Assembly (NCBI RefSeq): GCF_000472445.1
Contig: NZ_AXAJ01000016.1
Span: 302-64,301 of the forward strand
DNA: 64,000 nucleotides
Origin: Burkholderia sp. WSM2230
GTDB lineage: Bacteria > Pseudomonadota > Gammaproteobacteria > Burkholderiales > Burkholderiaceae
Direction of reading: 5' to 3'
Below are positions 26,330 through 35,386 of this stretch, piece after piece (the first letter of the stretch is position 1; the number at the start of each line of letters is the position of its first letter). The position numbers and the translations under genes were made by a program. The notes beneath the pieces were generated by a model, which was not told the DNA's origin, made no database searches, and saw only the letters and a program-made list of their open reading frames with translations.

Positions 26330-27181
26330 TTACTTTCGCATGCTGGCGATGATCGCCTCGGCCGCGCGGATCACCGGGAGATCGACCATGCGGCCGTCCA
26401 GGCTGAAAGCGGCACCGCCGTGCTTCGAGGCTTCGTCGAGCACGCGCTGCGCCCACGTTTGTTCGTCGTCCGAATAACCCATGGCCGCATTGACACCGGC
26501 AACCTGCGCCGGGTGGATGCACAGCTTGCCGCCGAAGCCGAACGCGCGCGCGCGACGGGCATCGGCCGCGAGGCGCTCGGCGTCGTCGGTGCTGGTGGTC
26601 ACGCCATCGATCGGCGCGGGGAGGCCCGCGCGGCGCGAGGCGGCCACCAGCGCGTTGCGTGCAAAGGCCAGTTCGGGTTCCTCGGGCGATGCGCGCATGC
26701 CGAGGTCGAGCTGGAAGTCGAGGTGACCGAACGCGACGCGCACGACCTGCGGGTCGCGCGCCAGCTCGTCAGCCGCATCGAGCCCGGCCAGCGATTCGAC
26801 CAGCGCCACGATGCGGGCCGCGTCGCCGAGCTGTTCCGCGACGCGGCGCAGCGCACGCGCGCCTTCGGACTTGGGCAGCATCACGACGACACCTTGCTTC
26901 GTCCAGTCGCGCAGCAGTGCGATGTCCGCATCGTGCCAGGGCGTGCCGACGGCGTTCACGCGAACGACGGTACGCGACAATTGGCCGGGCGTCAGTTGCG
27001 GCAGATGTTGTGCGAGTTGCGTGCGCGCGATGTCCTTGCTGTCGGCGCCGACCGCGTCCTCGAGGTCGACGATGATGCAGTCGGCACCCGAATCCAGCGC
27101 CTTGGCGAAGCGCTCGGGCCGGGTGGCGGGTACGAACAGCAGACTGCGCGCGTGTTGCGCTGGGCAGAGGGGCGTGGTCAT
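26330..27181 (-). CDS. CitE-like CoA ester lyase (candidate citramalyl-CoA lyase)
   Basis: A 283-residue HpcH/HpaI-citrate lyase beta family protein. RSLLFVPATRPERFAKAL opens it; IIVDLEDAV near residue 37 provides the acidic metal-ligand region, VVRVNAVGTPWH the substrate arginine, and VVMLPKSEGARAL, VALVES and FGKLCIHPAQV complete the barrel. These enzymes cleave malyl-, citramalyl- or methylmalyl-CoA by retro-Claisen chemistry. Directly upstream in the same operon (three-base gap) are a CaiB CoA-transferase and a hotdog hydratase. This trio matches the itaconate route, in which (S)-citramalyl-CoA is split to acetyl-CoA and pyruvate. The substrate is inferred from context. Confidence 0.9.
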   Translation of the reverse strand: MTTPLCPAQHARSLLFVPATRPERFAKALDSGADCIIVDLEDAVGADSKDIARTQLAQHLPQLTPGQLSRTVVRVNAVGTPWHDADIALLRDWTKQGVVVMLPKSEGARALRRVAEQLGDAARIVALVESLAGLDAADELARDPQVVRVAFGHLDFQLDLGMRASPEEPELAFARNALVAASRRAGLPAPIDGVTTSTDDAERLAADARRARAFGFGGKLCIHPAQVAGVNAAMGYSDDEQTWAQRVLDEASKHGGAAFSLDGRMVDLPVIRAAEAIIASMRK

Positions 27182-27184
27182 GGT

Positions 27185-28375
27185 TCAGATTACGCCGGCG
27201 GCGCGCAAGTGTTCGATATCGGCGTCGGTGCGCCCGAGTTCGCGCAGGATGGCCGCGCTGTGCTCGCCGAGCGCGGGCACCGGATCCATGCGGACCTCGA
27301 AGCTGTCGACCGTGGCCGGCGGCAGCAACGCCTGCAGCTCGCCGGCGGGCGAATCGATCGTGCGAAATCGTTCGCGCGCACGCAATTGAGGGTGCGTCCA
27401 GAGATCGCCCACCTGGTTGACGGCGGCGTTGGCGATTTGCGCTTCGTCGAGGCGCGCAATCACTTCCTGCGCGGTGAGGCCGGCAAACGCCGCTTCGATC
27501 ACGGCCTTGAGTTCCGCGCGATGTTCGGAGCGGCGCACGTTGGCGTCGAAGCGCGGATCGGTGGCGAGTGCCGGGTTGAGCAGCACGGCGTCGCAGAACA
27601 CCTTCCATTCGCGTTCGTTCTGCAGGCCCAGCATCACCACGCGGCCGTCGCCCGCCGTGAACGGGCCGTACGGATAGATGGTCGCGTGGGCTGCGCCGTT
27701 GCGGCTCGGCGGCTGCTGGTCGTCATACGCGTAGTACATCGGGAAGCCCATCCACTCGGCGAGCGCTTCGAGCATCGATATTTCGACGTGCGAACCTTCT
27801 CCCGTGAGGCCGCGCTGCAGGAGCGCGCTGAGGATGCCCGTGTATGCGTACATGCCTGCCGCGATATCGGCGATCGAGTTCCCGGCCTTGCTCGGCTCGT
27901 CGGGCGTGCCGGTTATCGACAGGAATGCCGCTTCGCTCTGGATCAGCAGATCGTAGGCTTTCTTGTCGCGGTAGGGGCCGTCGCCGCCGTAGCCGGAGAT
28001 GTCGCAGACGATCAACCGCGGATACCTCGCATGCAGCGCCTCGAACGACAGGCCCATGCGCGCGGCCGCGCCCGGTGCGAGGTTCTGCACCAGCACGTCG
28101 GCCTGGGCTACGAGTTCACCGAGCACGGCCTGCGCGGCGGGTTGTTTCAGGTCCAGCGTGAGGCTTTCCTTCGACCGGTTCGTCCACACGAAGTGCGATG
28201 CGAGGCCGCGTGTGCGGTGATCGTAAGCGCGCGCGAAATCGCCCACGCCGGGGCGTTCGATCTTGATGACGCGCGCACCGAGGTCGGCGAGCTGGCGTGT
28301 GCAGAAGGGCGCGGCGATAGCGTGTTCGAGCGTGATGACGGTCATCCCGCTCAGGGGGCCTTTGCGAGCTTGCAT
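27185..28375 (-). CDS. CaiB/BaiF CoA-transferase (candidate itaconate/C5-dicarboxylate CoA-transferase)
   Basis: A 396-residue class III CoA-transferase. LSGMTVITLEHAIAAPFCTRQ is the expected N-terminus, TNRSKESLTLDL follows, and the catalytic aspartate is in KKAYDLLIQSEAAF (near residue 142). The sequence SITGTPDEPSKAGNSIADIAAGMYA is typical of the succinyl-CoA-dependent C5-dicarboxylate group (itaconate, mesaconate, citramalate). It lies between the CitE-like lyase and the hotdog hydratase with very short gaps (three and nine bases), forming the classic activation-hydration-cleavage order. The exact acid is inferred. Confidence 0.9.
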   Translation of the reverse strand: MQARKGPLSGMTVITLEHAIAAPFCTRQLADLGARVIKIERPGVGDFARAYDHRTRGLASHFVWTNRSKESLTLDLKQPAAQAVLGELVAQADVLVQNLAPGAAARMGLSFEALHARYPRLIVCDISGYGGDGPYRDKKAYDLLIQSEAAFLSITGTPDEPSKAGNSIADIAAGMYAYTGILSALLQRGLTGEGSHVEISMLEALAEWMGFPMYYAYDDQQPPSRNGAAHATIYPYGPFTAGDGRVVMLGLQNEREWKVFCDAVLLNPALATDPRFDANVRRSEHRAELKAVIEAAFAGLTAQEVIARLDEAQIANAAVNQVGDLWTHPQLRARERFRTIDSPAGELQALLPPATVDSFEVRMDPVPALGEHSAAILRELGRTDADIEHLRAAGVI

Positions 28376-28384
28376 GGTGGGGCG

Positions 28385-29242
28385 CTACTCCAGTTCGATG
28401 CTGGCCTGCATGGCCAGTTGGCCTTGCGGGCCGCGTGCCCATAGGCTGGCGGCATGACCTTCGAGCTTGCCGTTCACGGTGAACGGCGCGGTGTCGAACA
28501 ACGGGCTGAGAGCCTTGAACTCGAAGGTGCGAATGGTCCTGTCGGGGTGCGTACGGCGCAGTTCCTCCATCAGCAGCATGGCGATCAGCGGGCCATGCAC
28601 GACCAGGCCCGGATAGCCTTCTTCCTGCATCGCGTAGGGGCGATCGTAGTGGATCCGGTGGCCATTGAAGGTGAGCGCGGAAAAGCGCATCAGCAGCACC
28701 GGATCGGGCGTGACGACACGCGAATATTGCGCGTCGTCCGGTGCCGGCTGCGGAGCCGGCGCCGGTGCACCGGCCACGGCGGGCGGTGGAGCGTCGCGAT
28801 ACACGATGTCCTGCTCTTCGCGGATGGCGAGGCCTTGGGCGTCGCTGATTTCATGCAGCACGGTCACGAACACCAGCTGACCGCTACGGCCGGACTTGCT
28901 CTGCACGTTCGCGATCATGGAGCGGCGCTGCACGGGCGTATCCACGGCCAGCGGACGCAGGAACTGCAGTCGTCCGCCGGCCCACATGCGGCGCGGCAGC
29001 CTGACCGGCGGCAGAAAGCCGCCGCGCTGCGGGTGACCGTCGACGCCGATATTGGACTGGCGCTCGCCGGGCAGGAAATACAGCCAGTGCCACAGCGGCG
29101 GCAGCGCCGCGGGCAGCGCAGCGGCATCAGCATAGTCCAGCGTGGCTTGCAGCAGGCGAATGGGCGCGGCGGTAATCCGGTCCGCGTGTTCTTCGCTGCG
29201 ACCAACCCAGGCATCGAAGGTTTCGGGGTTCTCGGCAATCAT
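28385..29242 (-). CDS. Hotdog hydratase (candidate itaconyl-CoA/mesaconyl-C4-CoA hydratase)
   Basis: A 285-residue HTD2-type double-hotdog protein. The N-terminal half contains WHWLYFLPGERQSNIGVDGH near residues 51-70 and RRMWAGGRLQFLRPL near 84-98. The C-terminal half holds the active-site segment FNGHRIHYDRPYA (192-203) and EGYPGLVVHGPL (208-219). A proline- and alanine-rich linker joins them (about 152-169). Mesaconyl-C4-CoA and itaconyl-CoA hydratases have this architecture. It would convert itaconyl-CoA to citramalyl-CoA for the lyase two genes downstream. No family residue appears missing. The alternative is hydration of another 2-methylene or 2-methyl enoyl-CoA. Confidence 0.88.
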   Translation of the reverse strand: MIAENPETFDAWVGRSEEHADRITAAPIRLLQATLDYADAAALPAALPPLWHWLYFLPGERQSNIGVDGHPQRGGFLPPVRLPRRMWAGGRLQFLRPLAVDTPVQRRSMIANVQSKSGRSGQLVFVTVLHEISDAQGLAIREEQDIVYRDAPPPAVAGAPAPAPQPAPDDAQYSRVVTPDPVLLMRFSALTFNGHRIHYDRPYAMQEEGYPGLVVHGPLIAMLLMEELRRTHPDRTIRTFEFKALSPLFDTAPFTVNGKLEGHAASLWARGPQGQLAMQASIELE

Positions 29243-29319
29243 GTCGTTTCGCGCTCGATGATTGAAGCGTCAGGCAGGCTGCAAGCGCTTGCGTGGCAGC
29301 ACGCTTGCGGCCGTGCCTG

Positions 29320-30264
29320 TCAGAGTTCGTTGACCAGTTCCGGCACGAGCGCGAACAGATCGCCGACGAGGCCGTAATCGGCCACGCTGAAGATCGGCGC
29401 TTCCGGATCCTTGTTGATCGCCACGATCACCTTCGAATCCTTCATGCCGGCGAGATGCTGGATCGCACCCGAGATGCCAACGGCGATATACAGTTGCGGC
29501 GCGACGATCTTGCCGGTCTGGCCGACCTGATAGTCGTTTGGCACGTAGCCCGCGTCAACTGCGGCGCGCGAGGCACCGAGTGCCGCGTTCAGCTTGTCGG
29601 CCAGCGGCTCCAGCACTTTCGTGTAGTTCTCGCCGCTGCCCAGACCGCGGCCACCCGACACGATGATGCTCGCGCTCGTCAGCTCCGGACGGTCCAGCTT
29701 CGTCACTTCGCGGCTCACGAACTGCGACTTGCCTGCGTCGGCCGCCGCTTCGATCTTCTCGACCGCTGCGCTGCCGCCTTCGGCCGCCACCGGATCGAAG
29801 CCCGTCGCACGCACCGTGATCACCTTGATCGGGTCGCTCGACTGCACCGTCGCGATCGCGTTGCCCGCGTAGATCGGGCGCTCGAACGTGTCGGCCGAAT
29901 CGACCGCCGTGATGTCCGAGATTTGCGCGACGTCGAGCTTCGCGGCAATACGCGGTGCGATGTTCTTGCCGTAGGCCGTCGCCGGCGCCAAGATGTGCGA
30001 GTAGTCCTTCGCGACGTTCAGCGCGGTCGCCTCGACGTTTTCCGCGAGGCCCGCTTCGAGTTGCGGCGCGTCGGCAAGCAGCACCTTCGAAACACCTGCG
30101 ATCTTCGTTGCGGCGTCAGCTGCGCCCTGCGCGTTGTGACCCGCAACCAGCACGTGAATGTCTCCGCCGACGAATTTGCCAATTTCGGCTGCCGCTGCCA
30201 CCGTGTTCAGCGTCGCGGCCTTGACCGACGCGTTGTCGTGTTCTGCAATCACCAGAATCGTCAT
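29320..30264 (-). CDS. etfA: Electron transfer flavoprotein subunit alpha
   Basis: A 314-residue ETF alpha subunit, which binds FAD and with ETF beta carries electrons from acyl-CoA dehydrogenases to ETF-QO. MTILVIAEHDN opens it. The FAD-binding part shows SGGRGLGSGENYTKVLEPLAD near residue 205, VGQTGKIVAPQLYIAVGISGAIQHLAGM near 250, and the end INKDPEAPIFSVADYGLVGDL. All family segments are intact. It lies 16 bases after etfB and is co-transcribed with the acyl-CoA dehydrogenase upstream. A dedicated ETF inside the operon suggests heavy flux through its dehydrogenases or an ETF specialised for them. Confidence 0.97.
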   Translation of the reverse strand: MTILVIAEHDNASVKAATLNTVAAAAEIGKFVGGDIHVLVAGHNAQGAADAATKIAGVSKVLLADAPQLEAGLAENVEATALNVAKDYSHILAPATAYGKNIAPRIAAKLDVAQISDITAVDSADTFERPIYAGNAIATVQSSDPIKVITVRATGFDPVAAEGGSAAVEKIEAAADAGKSQFVSREVTKLDRPELTSASIIVSGGRGLGSGENYTKVLEPLADKLNAALGASRAAVDAGYVPNDYQVGQTGKIVAPQLYIAVGISGAIQHLAGMKDSKVIVAINKDPEAPIFSVADYGLVGDLFALVPELVNEL

Positions 30265-30280
30265 TTCTTTCCGCTCCCTG

Positions 30281-31030
30281 TTACAGCACCTTGGCTTCGG
30301 TCTTGAGCTTCTCGACCAGCGTCTTCACATCCGACACCTTCGCGCCGGCTGCGCGCTTCGGCGGCTCGATCACTTTCAGCGTCTTTAGACGCGGCGCCAC
30401 GTTCACGCCGAGGTCTTCCGGCCTCACAACTTCGAGCGGCTTCTTCTTCGCCTTCATGATGTTCGGCAGGGTCACGTAGCGCGGCTCGTTCAGACGCAGG
30501 TCGGTCGTGATCACCGCGGGCAGCGTCAGCGACAGCGTTTCCGCGCCGCCGTCGACTTCGCGCGCGACCGTAGCCCTGCCGTCGGCGATCGTGACCTTCG
30601 ATGCGAACGTCGCTTGCGGCAGGCCTGCCAGTGCGGCCAGCATCTGGCCCGTCTGGTTCGAGTCGTCGTCGATCGCCTGCTTGCCGAGGATCACCAGTTG
30701 CGGCTGTTCCTTGTCGAGCAGCGCCTTCAGGATCTTCGCGACGGCCAGCGGCTCGACGCTCTCGTTCGACTCGACGAGGACCGCGCGATCCGCGCCGATC
30801 GCCAGCGCGGTGCGCAGCGTTTCCTGCGCCTGCGTGACGCCGACGGACACGGCGATCACTTCGGTCGCCACGCCGGCTTCCTTCAGGCGCACGGCTTCTT
30901 CAACTGAAATTTCGTCGAACGGGTTCATCGACATCTTTACGTTCGCGATGTCGACTCCCGACTGATCGGTCTTCACGCTGACTTTCACGTTCGCGTCGAC
31001 CACGCGCTTGACGGGTACGAGAATCTTCAT
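30281..31030 (-). CDS. etfB: Electron transfer flavoprotein subunit beta
   Basis: A 249-residue ETF beta subunit. MKILVPVKRVVDANVKVSV is the typical start, MSMNPFDEISVEEAVRLKE near residue 34 is the ETF-dehydrogenase contact region, and LVILGKQAIDDDSNQTGQML near 118 is the AMP-binding segment. DLRLNEPRYVTLPNIMKAKKKPLE near 178 contains the recognition loop (LNEPRY...IMKAKKK) that docks to acyl-CoA dehydrogenases and is the site of lysine methylation in mammals. No damage is seen. It sits between the acyl-CoA dehydrogenase and etfA with short gaps. Confidence 0.97.
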   Translation of the reverse strand: MKILVPVKRVVDANVKVSVKTDQSGVDIANVKMSMNPFDEISVEEAVRLKEAGVATEVIAVSVGVTQAQETLRTALAIGADRAVLVESNESVEPLAVAKILKALLDKEQPQLVILGKQAIDDDSNQTGQMLAALAGLPQATFASKVTIADGRATVAREVDGGAETLSLTLPAVITTDLRLNEPRYVTLPNIMKAKKKPLEVVRPEDLGVNVAPRLKTLKVIEPPKRAAGAKVSDVKTLVEKLKTEAKVL

Positions 31031-31048
31031 GAAAAAATCCTTCAGGAA

Positions 31049-32221
31049 TCAGTAAGAACGGGGCAGTTGGAGCACGTGTTCGGCCACGTGCCCCAGAATC
31101 ATGTTGGTGGAGATCGGCGCGACCTGGTACAGGCGCGTTTCGCGGAACTTGCGCTCCACATCGTATTCGCAGGCAAAACCGAACCCGCCGTGCGTCTGCA
31201 GGCACGCGTTCGCCGCTTCCCAGCTTGCCTTGGCGGCCAGGTACTTGGCCATGTTGGCCTCGACGCCCGCGTTCTGGCGCGCGTCGATCTTCTCGCATGC
31301 GCGCCAGCGCATCAGGTTCGCCGCTTCCAGCTCGATGAACGACTCGGCCAGCGGAAACTGGATCCCCTGGTTCTGTCCGATCGGGCGGCCGAACACCTTG
31401 CGCTCGACCGCATAGTCACGTGCCTTTTCCAGGAACCAGTAGCCGTCGCCGATACACTCGGCTGCGATCAGCGTGCGCTCGGCGTTCAGGCCGTCGAAGA
31501 TCACCTTGAGCCCCTTGCCTTCGGTGCCGAGCAGCGCGTCTTCGGGCAGTTCCAGGTTGTCGAAGAACAGCTCGTTGGTCTCGTGGTTGACCATGTTGAG
31601 GATGGGGCGCACCGTGAGACCGTTGCCGATCGCCTTGTCCAGCTCGACGATGAAGCACGACAGGCCGTCGCTCTTCTTCTGCACCTGGTCCAGCGGCGTG
31701 GTGCGCGCGAGCAGGATCAGTAGATCGCTGTGCTGCACGCGCGAGATCCACACTTTCTGGCCGTTGATGATCCAGCGACCGTCCTTCTTCACGGCGGTGG
31801 TCTTGAGCCTGGTGGTGTCGCTGCCCGTGGTGGGCTCGGTCACGCCCATCGACTGCACGCGAAGCTCGCCCGATGCGATGCGCGGCAGATAGCGCTGCTT
31901 CTGCGCTTCGGTGCCGCTGAACACGATGGTGTTCATCACGTACATCTGGCCGTGACACGCGCCCGAATTGCCGCCGGAGCGGTTGATCTCTTCCATGATG
32001 ACCGACGCCTCGGCCATCGACAGACCGGGGCCGTCGTATTCCTGCGGAATCAGCGCGGCCAGCCAGCCGGCCTGGGTGAGGGCGTTGACGAAGGCCTCGG
32101 GATAACCGCGCTCCTCGTCGATCTTGCGGTGGTATTCGGCCGGGAACTGGCTGCACAGGGCGCGCACGGCGTCGCGGATTTCCTGGTACTGGTCGGGGGC
32201 GGAAAAAATGGAGGCGCTCAT
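31049..32221 (-). CDS. Acyl-CoA dehydrogenase (itaconate-cluster type)
   Basis: A 390-residue acyl-CoA dehydrogenase. I chose MSASIFSAPDQ as the start; upstream codons show no resemblance. MGVTEPTTGSDTTRLKTTA near residue 130, INGQKVWISRVQHSD, PILNMVNHETNELFFDNL, FGRPIGQNQGIQFPLAES and THGGFGFACEYDVERKFRE follow the family order. The canonical YEG(T/S) catalytic glutamate near the C-terminus is replaced: the sequence reads RLYQVAPIST. The base may therefore be placed elsewhere, as in isovaleryl-CoA dehydrogenases. The copy at 36757 shares the same change and the same LPxSY end. The gene leads the etfBA-itaconate-type operon and is divergent from a LysR gene. Confidence 0.93.
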   Translation of the reverse strand: MSASIFSAPDQYQEIRDAVRALCSQFPAEYHRKIDEERGYPEAFVNALTQAGWLAALIPQEYDGPGLSMAEASVIMEEINRSGGNSGACHGQMYVMNTIVFSGTEAQKQRYLPRIASGELRVQSMGVTEPTTGSDTTRLKTTAVKKDGRWIINGQKVWISRVQHSDLLILLARTTPLDQVQKKSDGLSCFIVELDKAIGNGLTVRPILNMVNHETNELFFDNLELPEDALLGTEGKGLKVIFDGLNAERTLIAAECIGDGYWFLEKARDYAVERKVFGRPIGQNQGIQFPLAESFIELEAANLMRWRACEKIDARQNAGVEANMAKYLAAKASWEAANACLQTHGGFGFACEYDVERKFRETRLYQVAPISTNMILGHVAEHVLQLPRSY

Positions 32222-32333
32222 GAATCCTGTCTCGTCATTGGCATCGGATAGGCCCATAATAAGATTTGATGAAATGGTTAAAAAATAGAATTTTGTGATC
32301 GATGGATCAGTTTTCGGTATCGAGGACTCTGTG

Positions 32334-33263
32334 ATGGATCTGAAGCAACTGCGCGCCTTTGTCACCGTGGCCGAGACCGGCAACGTCACGCGCGCCTCGA
32401 GCCTGCTGAATCTTGTGCAGCCCGCGGTGTCGCGCCAGTTGCGCCTGCTCGAGGAGGACATGGGGACGGAGCTGTTCGACCGAAGCCGTCACGGGATGCA
32501 GCTCACGTCGTCGGGTAAGACCATGCTCGAATACGCACGCCGCATCCTCAACGAGGTGGCGCGGGCCAAGGCCGAGATCCAGCCGACCGACGGGCCAGTC
32601 GCCGGCATCGTGAGCATTGGCCTGCTGGCCAGCACGTCGGATCTACTGGCCACGCGGCTGGCGGGCGAGGTTGCCCGGCGTTACCCGCACATCCGCCTGC
32701 GGCTCACGATCGGCTATGCCGGGCACCTGCAGGACTGGCTCGAAGCCGGGGATGTGGACGCCGCGCTGTTGTACGGGCAGAAGGAAACGCCCGCGTTGCA
32801 TGTCAAGGCGTTGATAGAGGAAAGCTTGTGGGCCGTGGCTGCGCCGTCCGCCGGGCTGTCGCGCAAGCGGCCGCTCCCGCTCTCGCGCGTCGCGAATGAG
32901 CCGTTCATCCTGCCATCCGCGCCACAGGGCCTGCGCGCGGCGATCGAGCACGCCGCAGCCGAGGCGGACGTGACGCTGCGCGTATTTGCGGAAACCAATG
33001 CGCTGAGCGTGCAGAAGGAACTGGTCGCGCAAGGTCATGGCTGGACGATTCTTCCTGCCGTCGCCGTGACGCAGGAGGTCGAGCAGGGCGCCCTGAGCGC
33101 CGCGCCGCTGGCGCCACCGGGGCTCCGGCGCACGATCGTGCTGGCGGCGCCCAGCAGCCGGCAGGCCACGGCGCCGGTTCGTTGCGTGGTCGGCGTGCTG
33201 CTCGACTGCGTGAAGACCACATTCGAACAAGGCCACTGGCCCGATGCGCGCTGGCTCGGCTGA
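32334..33263 (+). CDS. LysR family transcriptional regulator
   Basis: A 309-residue LTTR. MDLKQLRAFVTVAETGNVTRAS starts the protein, and the winged helix continues LLNLVQPAVSRQLRLLEEDMGTELF. The effector domain follows (GIVSIGLLASTSDLLATRLAGEV). The start codon may be GTG three bases earlier. It is divergent from the acyl-CoA dehydrogenase operon across 112 bases that are unusually A/T-rich for this region. This is the classic layout for an LTTR that activates the neighbouring operon in response to a substrate acid. It resembles the nitrogen assimilation control/benzoate-type group but the inducer cannot be read. Confidence 0.93.
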   Translation: MDLKQLRAFVTVAETGNVTRASSLLNLVQPAVSRQLRLLEEDMGTELFDRSRHGMQLTSSGKTMLEYARRILNEVARAKAEIQPTDGPVAGIVSIGLLASTSDLLATRLAGEVARRYPHIRLRLTIGYAGHLQDWLEAGDVDAALLYGQKETPALHVKALIEESLWAVAAPSAGLSRKRPLPLSRVANEPFILPSAPQGLRAAIEHAAAEADVTLRVFAETNALSVQKELVAQGHGWTILPAVAVTQEVEQGALSAAPLAPPGLRRTIVLAAPSSRQATAPVRCVVGVLLDCVKTTFEQGHWPDARWLG

Positions 33264-33383
33264 CGGGGTGGGGCCTGCCGCCGCCCGCAGGCCAGCAACA
33301 CCGCATTCGCAGGACCGTGCGGCGCTTACTTCATCGGCATGCAGATGCGCGTCTGGAACCGCGCGGGCGGCGTGGCGCGCAGG

Positions 33384-34070
33384 TCAGGCAAAGCGCACGA
33401 GGTCGTCCACACGGGCACGCGTGGTGCGGAACCGGTTGACCGGGTGCGCGTCTTCCGCGTAGCCGAAAGAGATGCCGCAAATCATGTGCTGGGTATCGGG
33501 AATGCCGAAATACTCGCGAACGAAACGGGCATGGCGAGCCAGCGCGCCCTGCGGAGTGGTGGCCACGCCGTGTGCATAGGCCGCGATCAGGAACGAGGAG
33601 ACGAAACCACCCGCGTCCACCAGCGCATACGGGCCCAGTTCCGCGGGCACCGTGACGATCGCCACGTGCGGCGCGTCGAACATGCGGAAGTTGCGGAATG
33701 CCTGCTCGGCGCTGCGCTCGGTATCCGTCGGGCCGATACCCAGTGCCGAGTACAGCGCAATGCCCGCGCCGCGCCGGCGTTCGCGGTAGATGCCCTCGTA
33801 GCTTGGCGGGAAGGGCAGGTCCGATTCGTTTTCCGGATGCTCGTTGACCCGCTGCATCAGCGCCTGGCGAAAGCGCTCCGTGCTCTCCGGGGTTTCGGTG
33901 ATGACCAGTTGCCACGGCTGCACGTTGCACCATGAAGCCGAGCGGCCCGCCATGCCGACGATGTCGCGGATCAATTCGAGGTCCAGCGCTTCGTGCTGGT
34001 AGGCGCGGCAGGTGGAGCGGCCGCTCGTCAGGCGGTCCAGGGCCGCGAGTTCGGGAATGTGCGAAGTCAT
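33384..34070 (-). CDS. Nitroreductase family protein
   Basis: A 228-residue FMN-binding nitroreductase-fold protein. STCRAYQHEALDLELIRDIVGMA supplies the N-terminal FMN contacts (R-x-x-R-like STCRAY). SWCNVQPWQLVITE near residue 46 is the conserved S/N-x-QPW motif, and GVATTPQGAL near 165 plus FGIPDTQHMICGISFGYAEDAHPVN is the usual second FMN segment. It reduces nitro groups, quinones or flavins with NAD(P)H; a role as enoate-type reductase is possible. It stands between the LysR gene (opposite strand, downstream) and the CoA-transferase operon, about 150 bases past the racemase gene, so it may or may not belong to that operon. Confidence 0.93.
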   Translation of the reverse strand: MTSHIPELAALDRLTSGRSTCRAYQHEALDLELIRDIVGMAGRSASWCNVQPWQLVITETPESTERFRQALMQRVNEHPENESDLPFPPSYEGIYRERRRGAGIALYSALGIGPTDTERSAEQAFRNFRMFDAPHVAIVTVPAELGPYALVDAGGFVSSFLIAAYAHGVATTPQGALARHARFVREYFGIPDTQHMICGISFGYAEDAHPVNRFRTTRARVDDLVRFA

Positions 34071-34217
34071 GTCAGTAGAGTCCTTGCCTGTTGCCCGGCC
34101 TGTGCGCTTCGGGGCGCGCGGGTGGCGAGCGGAGAACTGTGGCGGGGCACACGCCGGCGAATGCGCCGGCGGCCGCGCTGCGGCGCGCGACGATATCGGC
34201 GGTAATGTTCGTGCGCG

Positions 34218-35384
34218 TCAGATGAACGTGCCCTGCGCGCGCAAGGCGTCGATGCGTGCGTCGGGCAGCCAGTCCTGCAGGGCGGCGATCGCGTTGTCGG
34301 TCGTGGGTGCCGCGGGCGGCTCGGGCCGTACCGCGGGCGTGCGCGAAAAGCGCGGGCCGGGCGCCGGGTGCGTCACGCCGTCCAGCTCGACGAACGTGCC
34401 GCGTGCCTTCACGTGCGGATGGCTCGGTGCTTCGTCGAAGTCGAGCACCGGCGCCACGCAGACGTCGAGGTGGCCTAGTCGTTGCGCCCATTCGTCGCGT
34501 GTGCGTTCCCTGAATCTAGCGGCCAGTACCTGCTTGGCCGCCGGCCACTGCGCGCGGTCCATCTGCGCCTGCAGCAGCGGATGGTCCTGCAATCCGAGTT
34601 GTTCGAGCAGCAGCCGGTAGAACTTGTCCTCGATGGGGCCGACGCTGATGTACTTGCCGTCGGCGCACGCGTAGACCTCGTAGAACGGCGCGCCGGTGTC
34701 GAGCAGGTTCGTGCCGCGCGCCTTGTCGAGCATGCCGGCCGCATGCAGGCCCATTGTCACCGTCATGATGGAGGCTACGCCGTCCACCATCGCTGCGTCC
34801 ACCACCTGGCCTTGGCCGGAGCCGCGCGCCTCGAGGATGCCCGCGAGCAGCCCGAAGGCGAGGTACAGCGAGCCGCCCGCATAGTCGCCTAGTACATTGA
34901 GCGGTGGCGTCGGGGCCTGCCCGGCACGGCCCATCGCATGCAACGCGCCAGTGACGGAAATGTAGTTCAGGTCGTGCCCGGCCACTTGCGACAGCGGACC
35001 ATTCTGCCCCCATCCGGTCACGCGGCCATAGACGAGGCGCGGGTTGCGCGCCAGGCACGGTTCGGGTCCGAGGCCCAGGCGCTCCATCACGCCGGGGCGA
35101 AAGCCCTCGATCAGCCCGTCGGCCTGCGCGATCAGTTCCAGCACCATCTCGACGGCGGCGGGATCTTTCAGGTCGACGCGGACGGACTTGCGATTGCGCA
35201 GGCCCAGATCGAATTCCACGGGGCGCGGCGCACCGAGCCCCGAAGGCTCCTTGCGGTCCACGCGGATGACGGTCGCGCCCAGATCGGCCAGGAACATGGC
35301 GGCCAACGGCCCGGGGCCGATGCCCGCGATCTCGACGATCCGGATGCCCGCAAGCGGGCCGCGACGGGATGGTGCTGCGCACAT
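34218..35384 (-). CDS. Alpha-methylacyl-CoA racemase
   Basis: A 388-residue CaiB-fold racemase that inverts the 2-methyl stereocentre of branched acyl-CoAs. The catalytic residues of the Mycobacterium racemase (His126, Asp156, Glu241) are matched at constant offset: His137 in GHDLNYIS, Asp167 in NVLGDYAG and Glu252 in GPIEDKF. GALHAMGRAGQAPTPPLN is also diagnostic and separates it from CoA-transferases. The ATG at 35384 is two bases past the stop of the CaiB gene upstream, so they are translationally close. It is the last gene of the 39.3-34.2 kb minus-strand operon. Its presence implies a substrate with a methyl branch next to the thioester. Confidence 0.93.
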   Translation of the reverse strand: MCAAPSRRGPLAGIRIVEIAGIGPGPLAAMFLADLGATVIRVDRKEPSGLGAPRPVEFDLGLRNRKSVRVDLKDPAAVEMVLELIAQADGLIEGFRPGVMERLGLGPEPCLARNPRLVYGRVTGWGQNGPLSQVAGHDLNYISVTGALHAMGRAGQAPTPPLNVLGDYAGGSLYLAFGLLAGILEARGSGQGQVVDAAMVDGVASIMTVTMGLHAAGMLDKARGTNLLDTGAPFYEVYACADGKYISVGPIEDKFYRLLLEQLGLQDHPLLQAQMDRAQWPAAKQVLAARFRERTRDEWAQRLGHLDVCVAPVLDFDEAPSHPHVKARGTFVELDGVTHPAPGPRFSRTPAVRPEPPAAPTTDNAIAALQDWLPDARIDALRAQGTFI

Positions 35385-35386
35385 GG

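Noticed and set aside
25553..28444. A 963-residue plus-strand frame over the CitE, CoA-transferase and hydratase genes.
   Set aside because: It is the antisense shadow of well-supported minus-strand genes and begins inside the PrpD gene in another frame.
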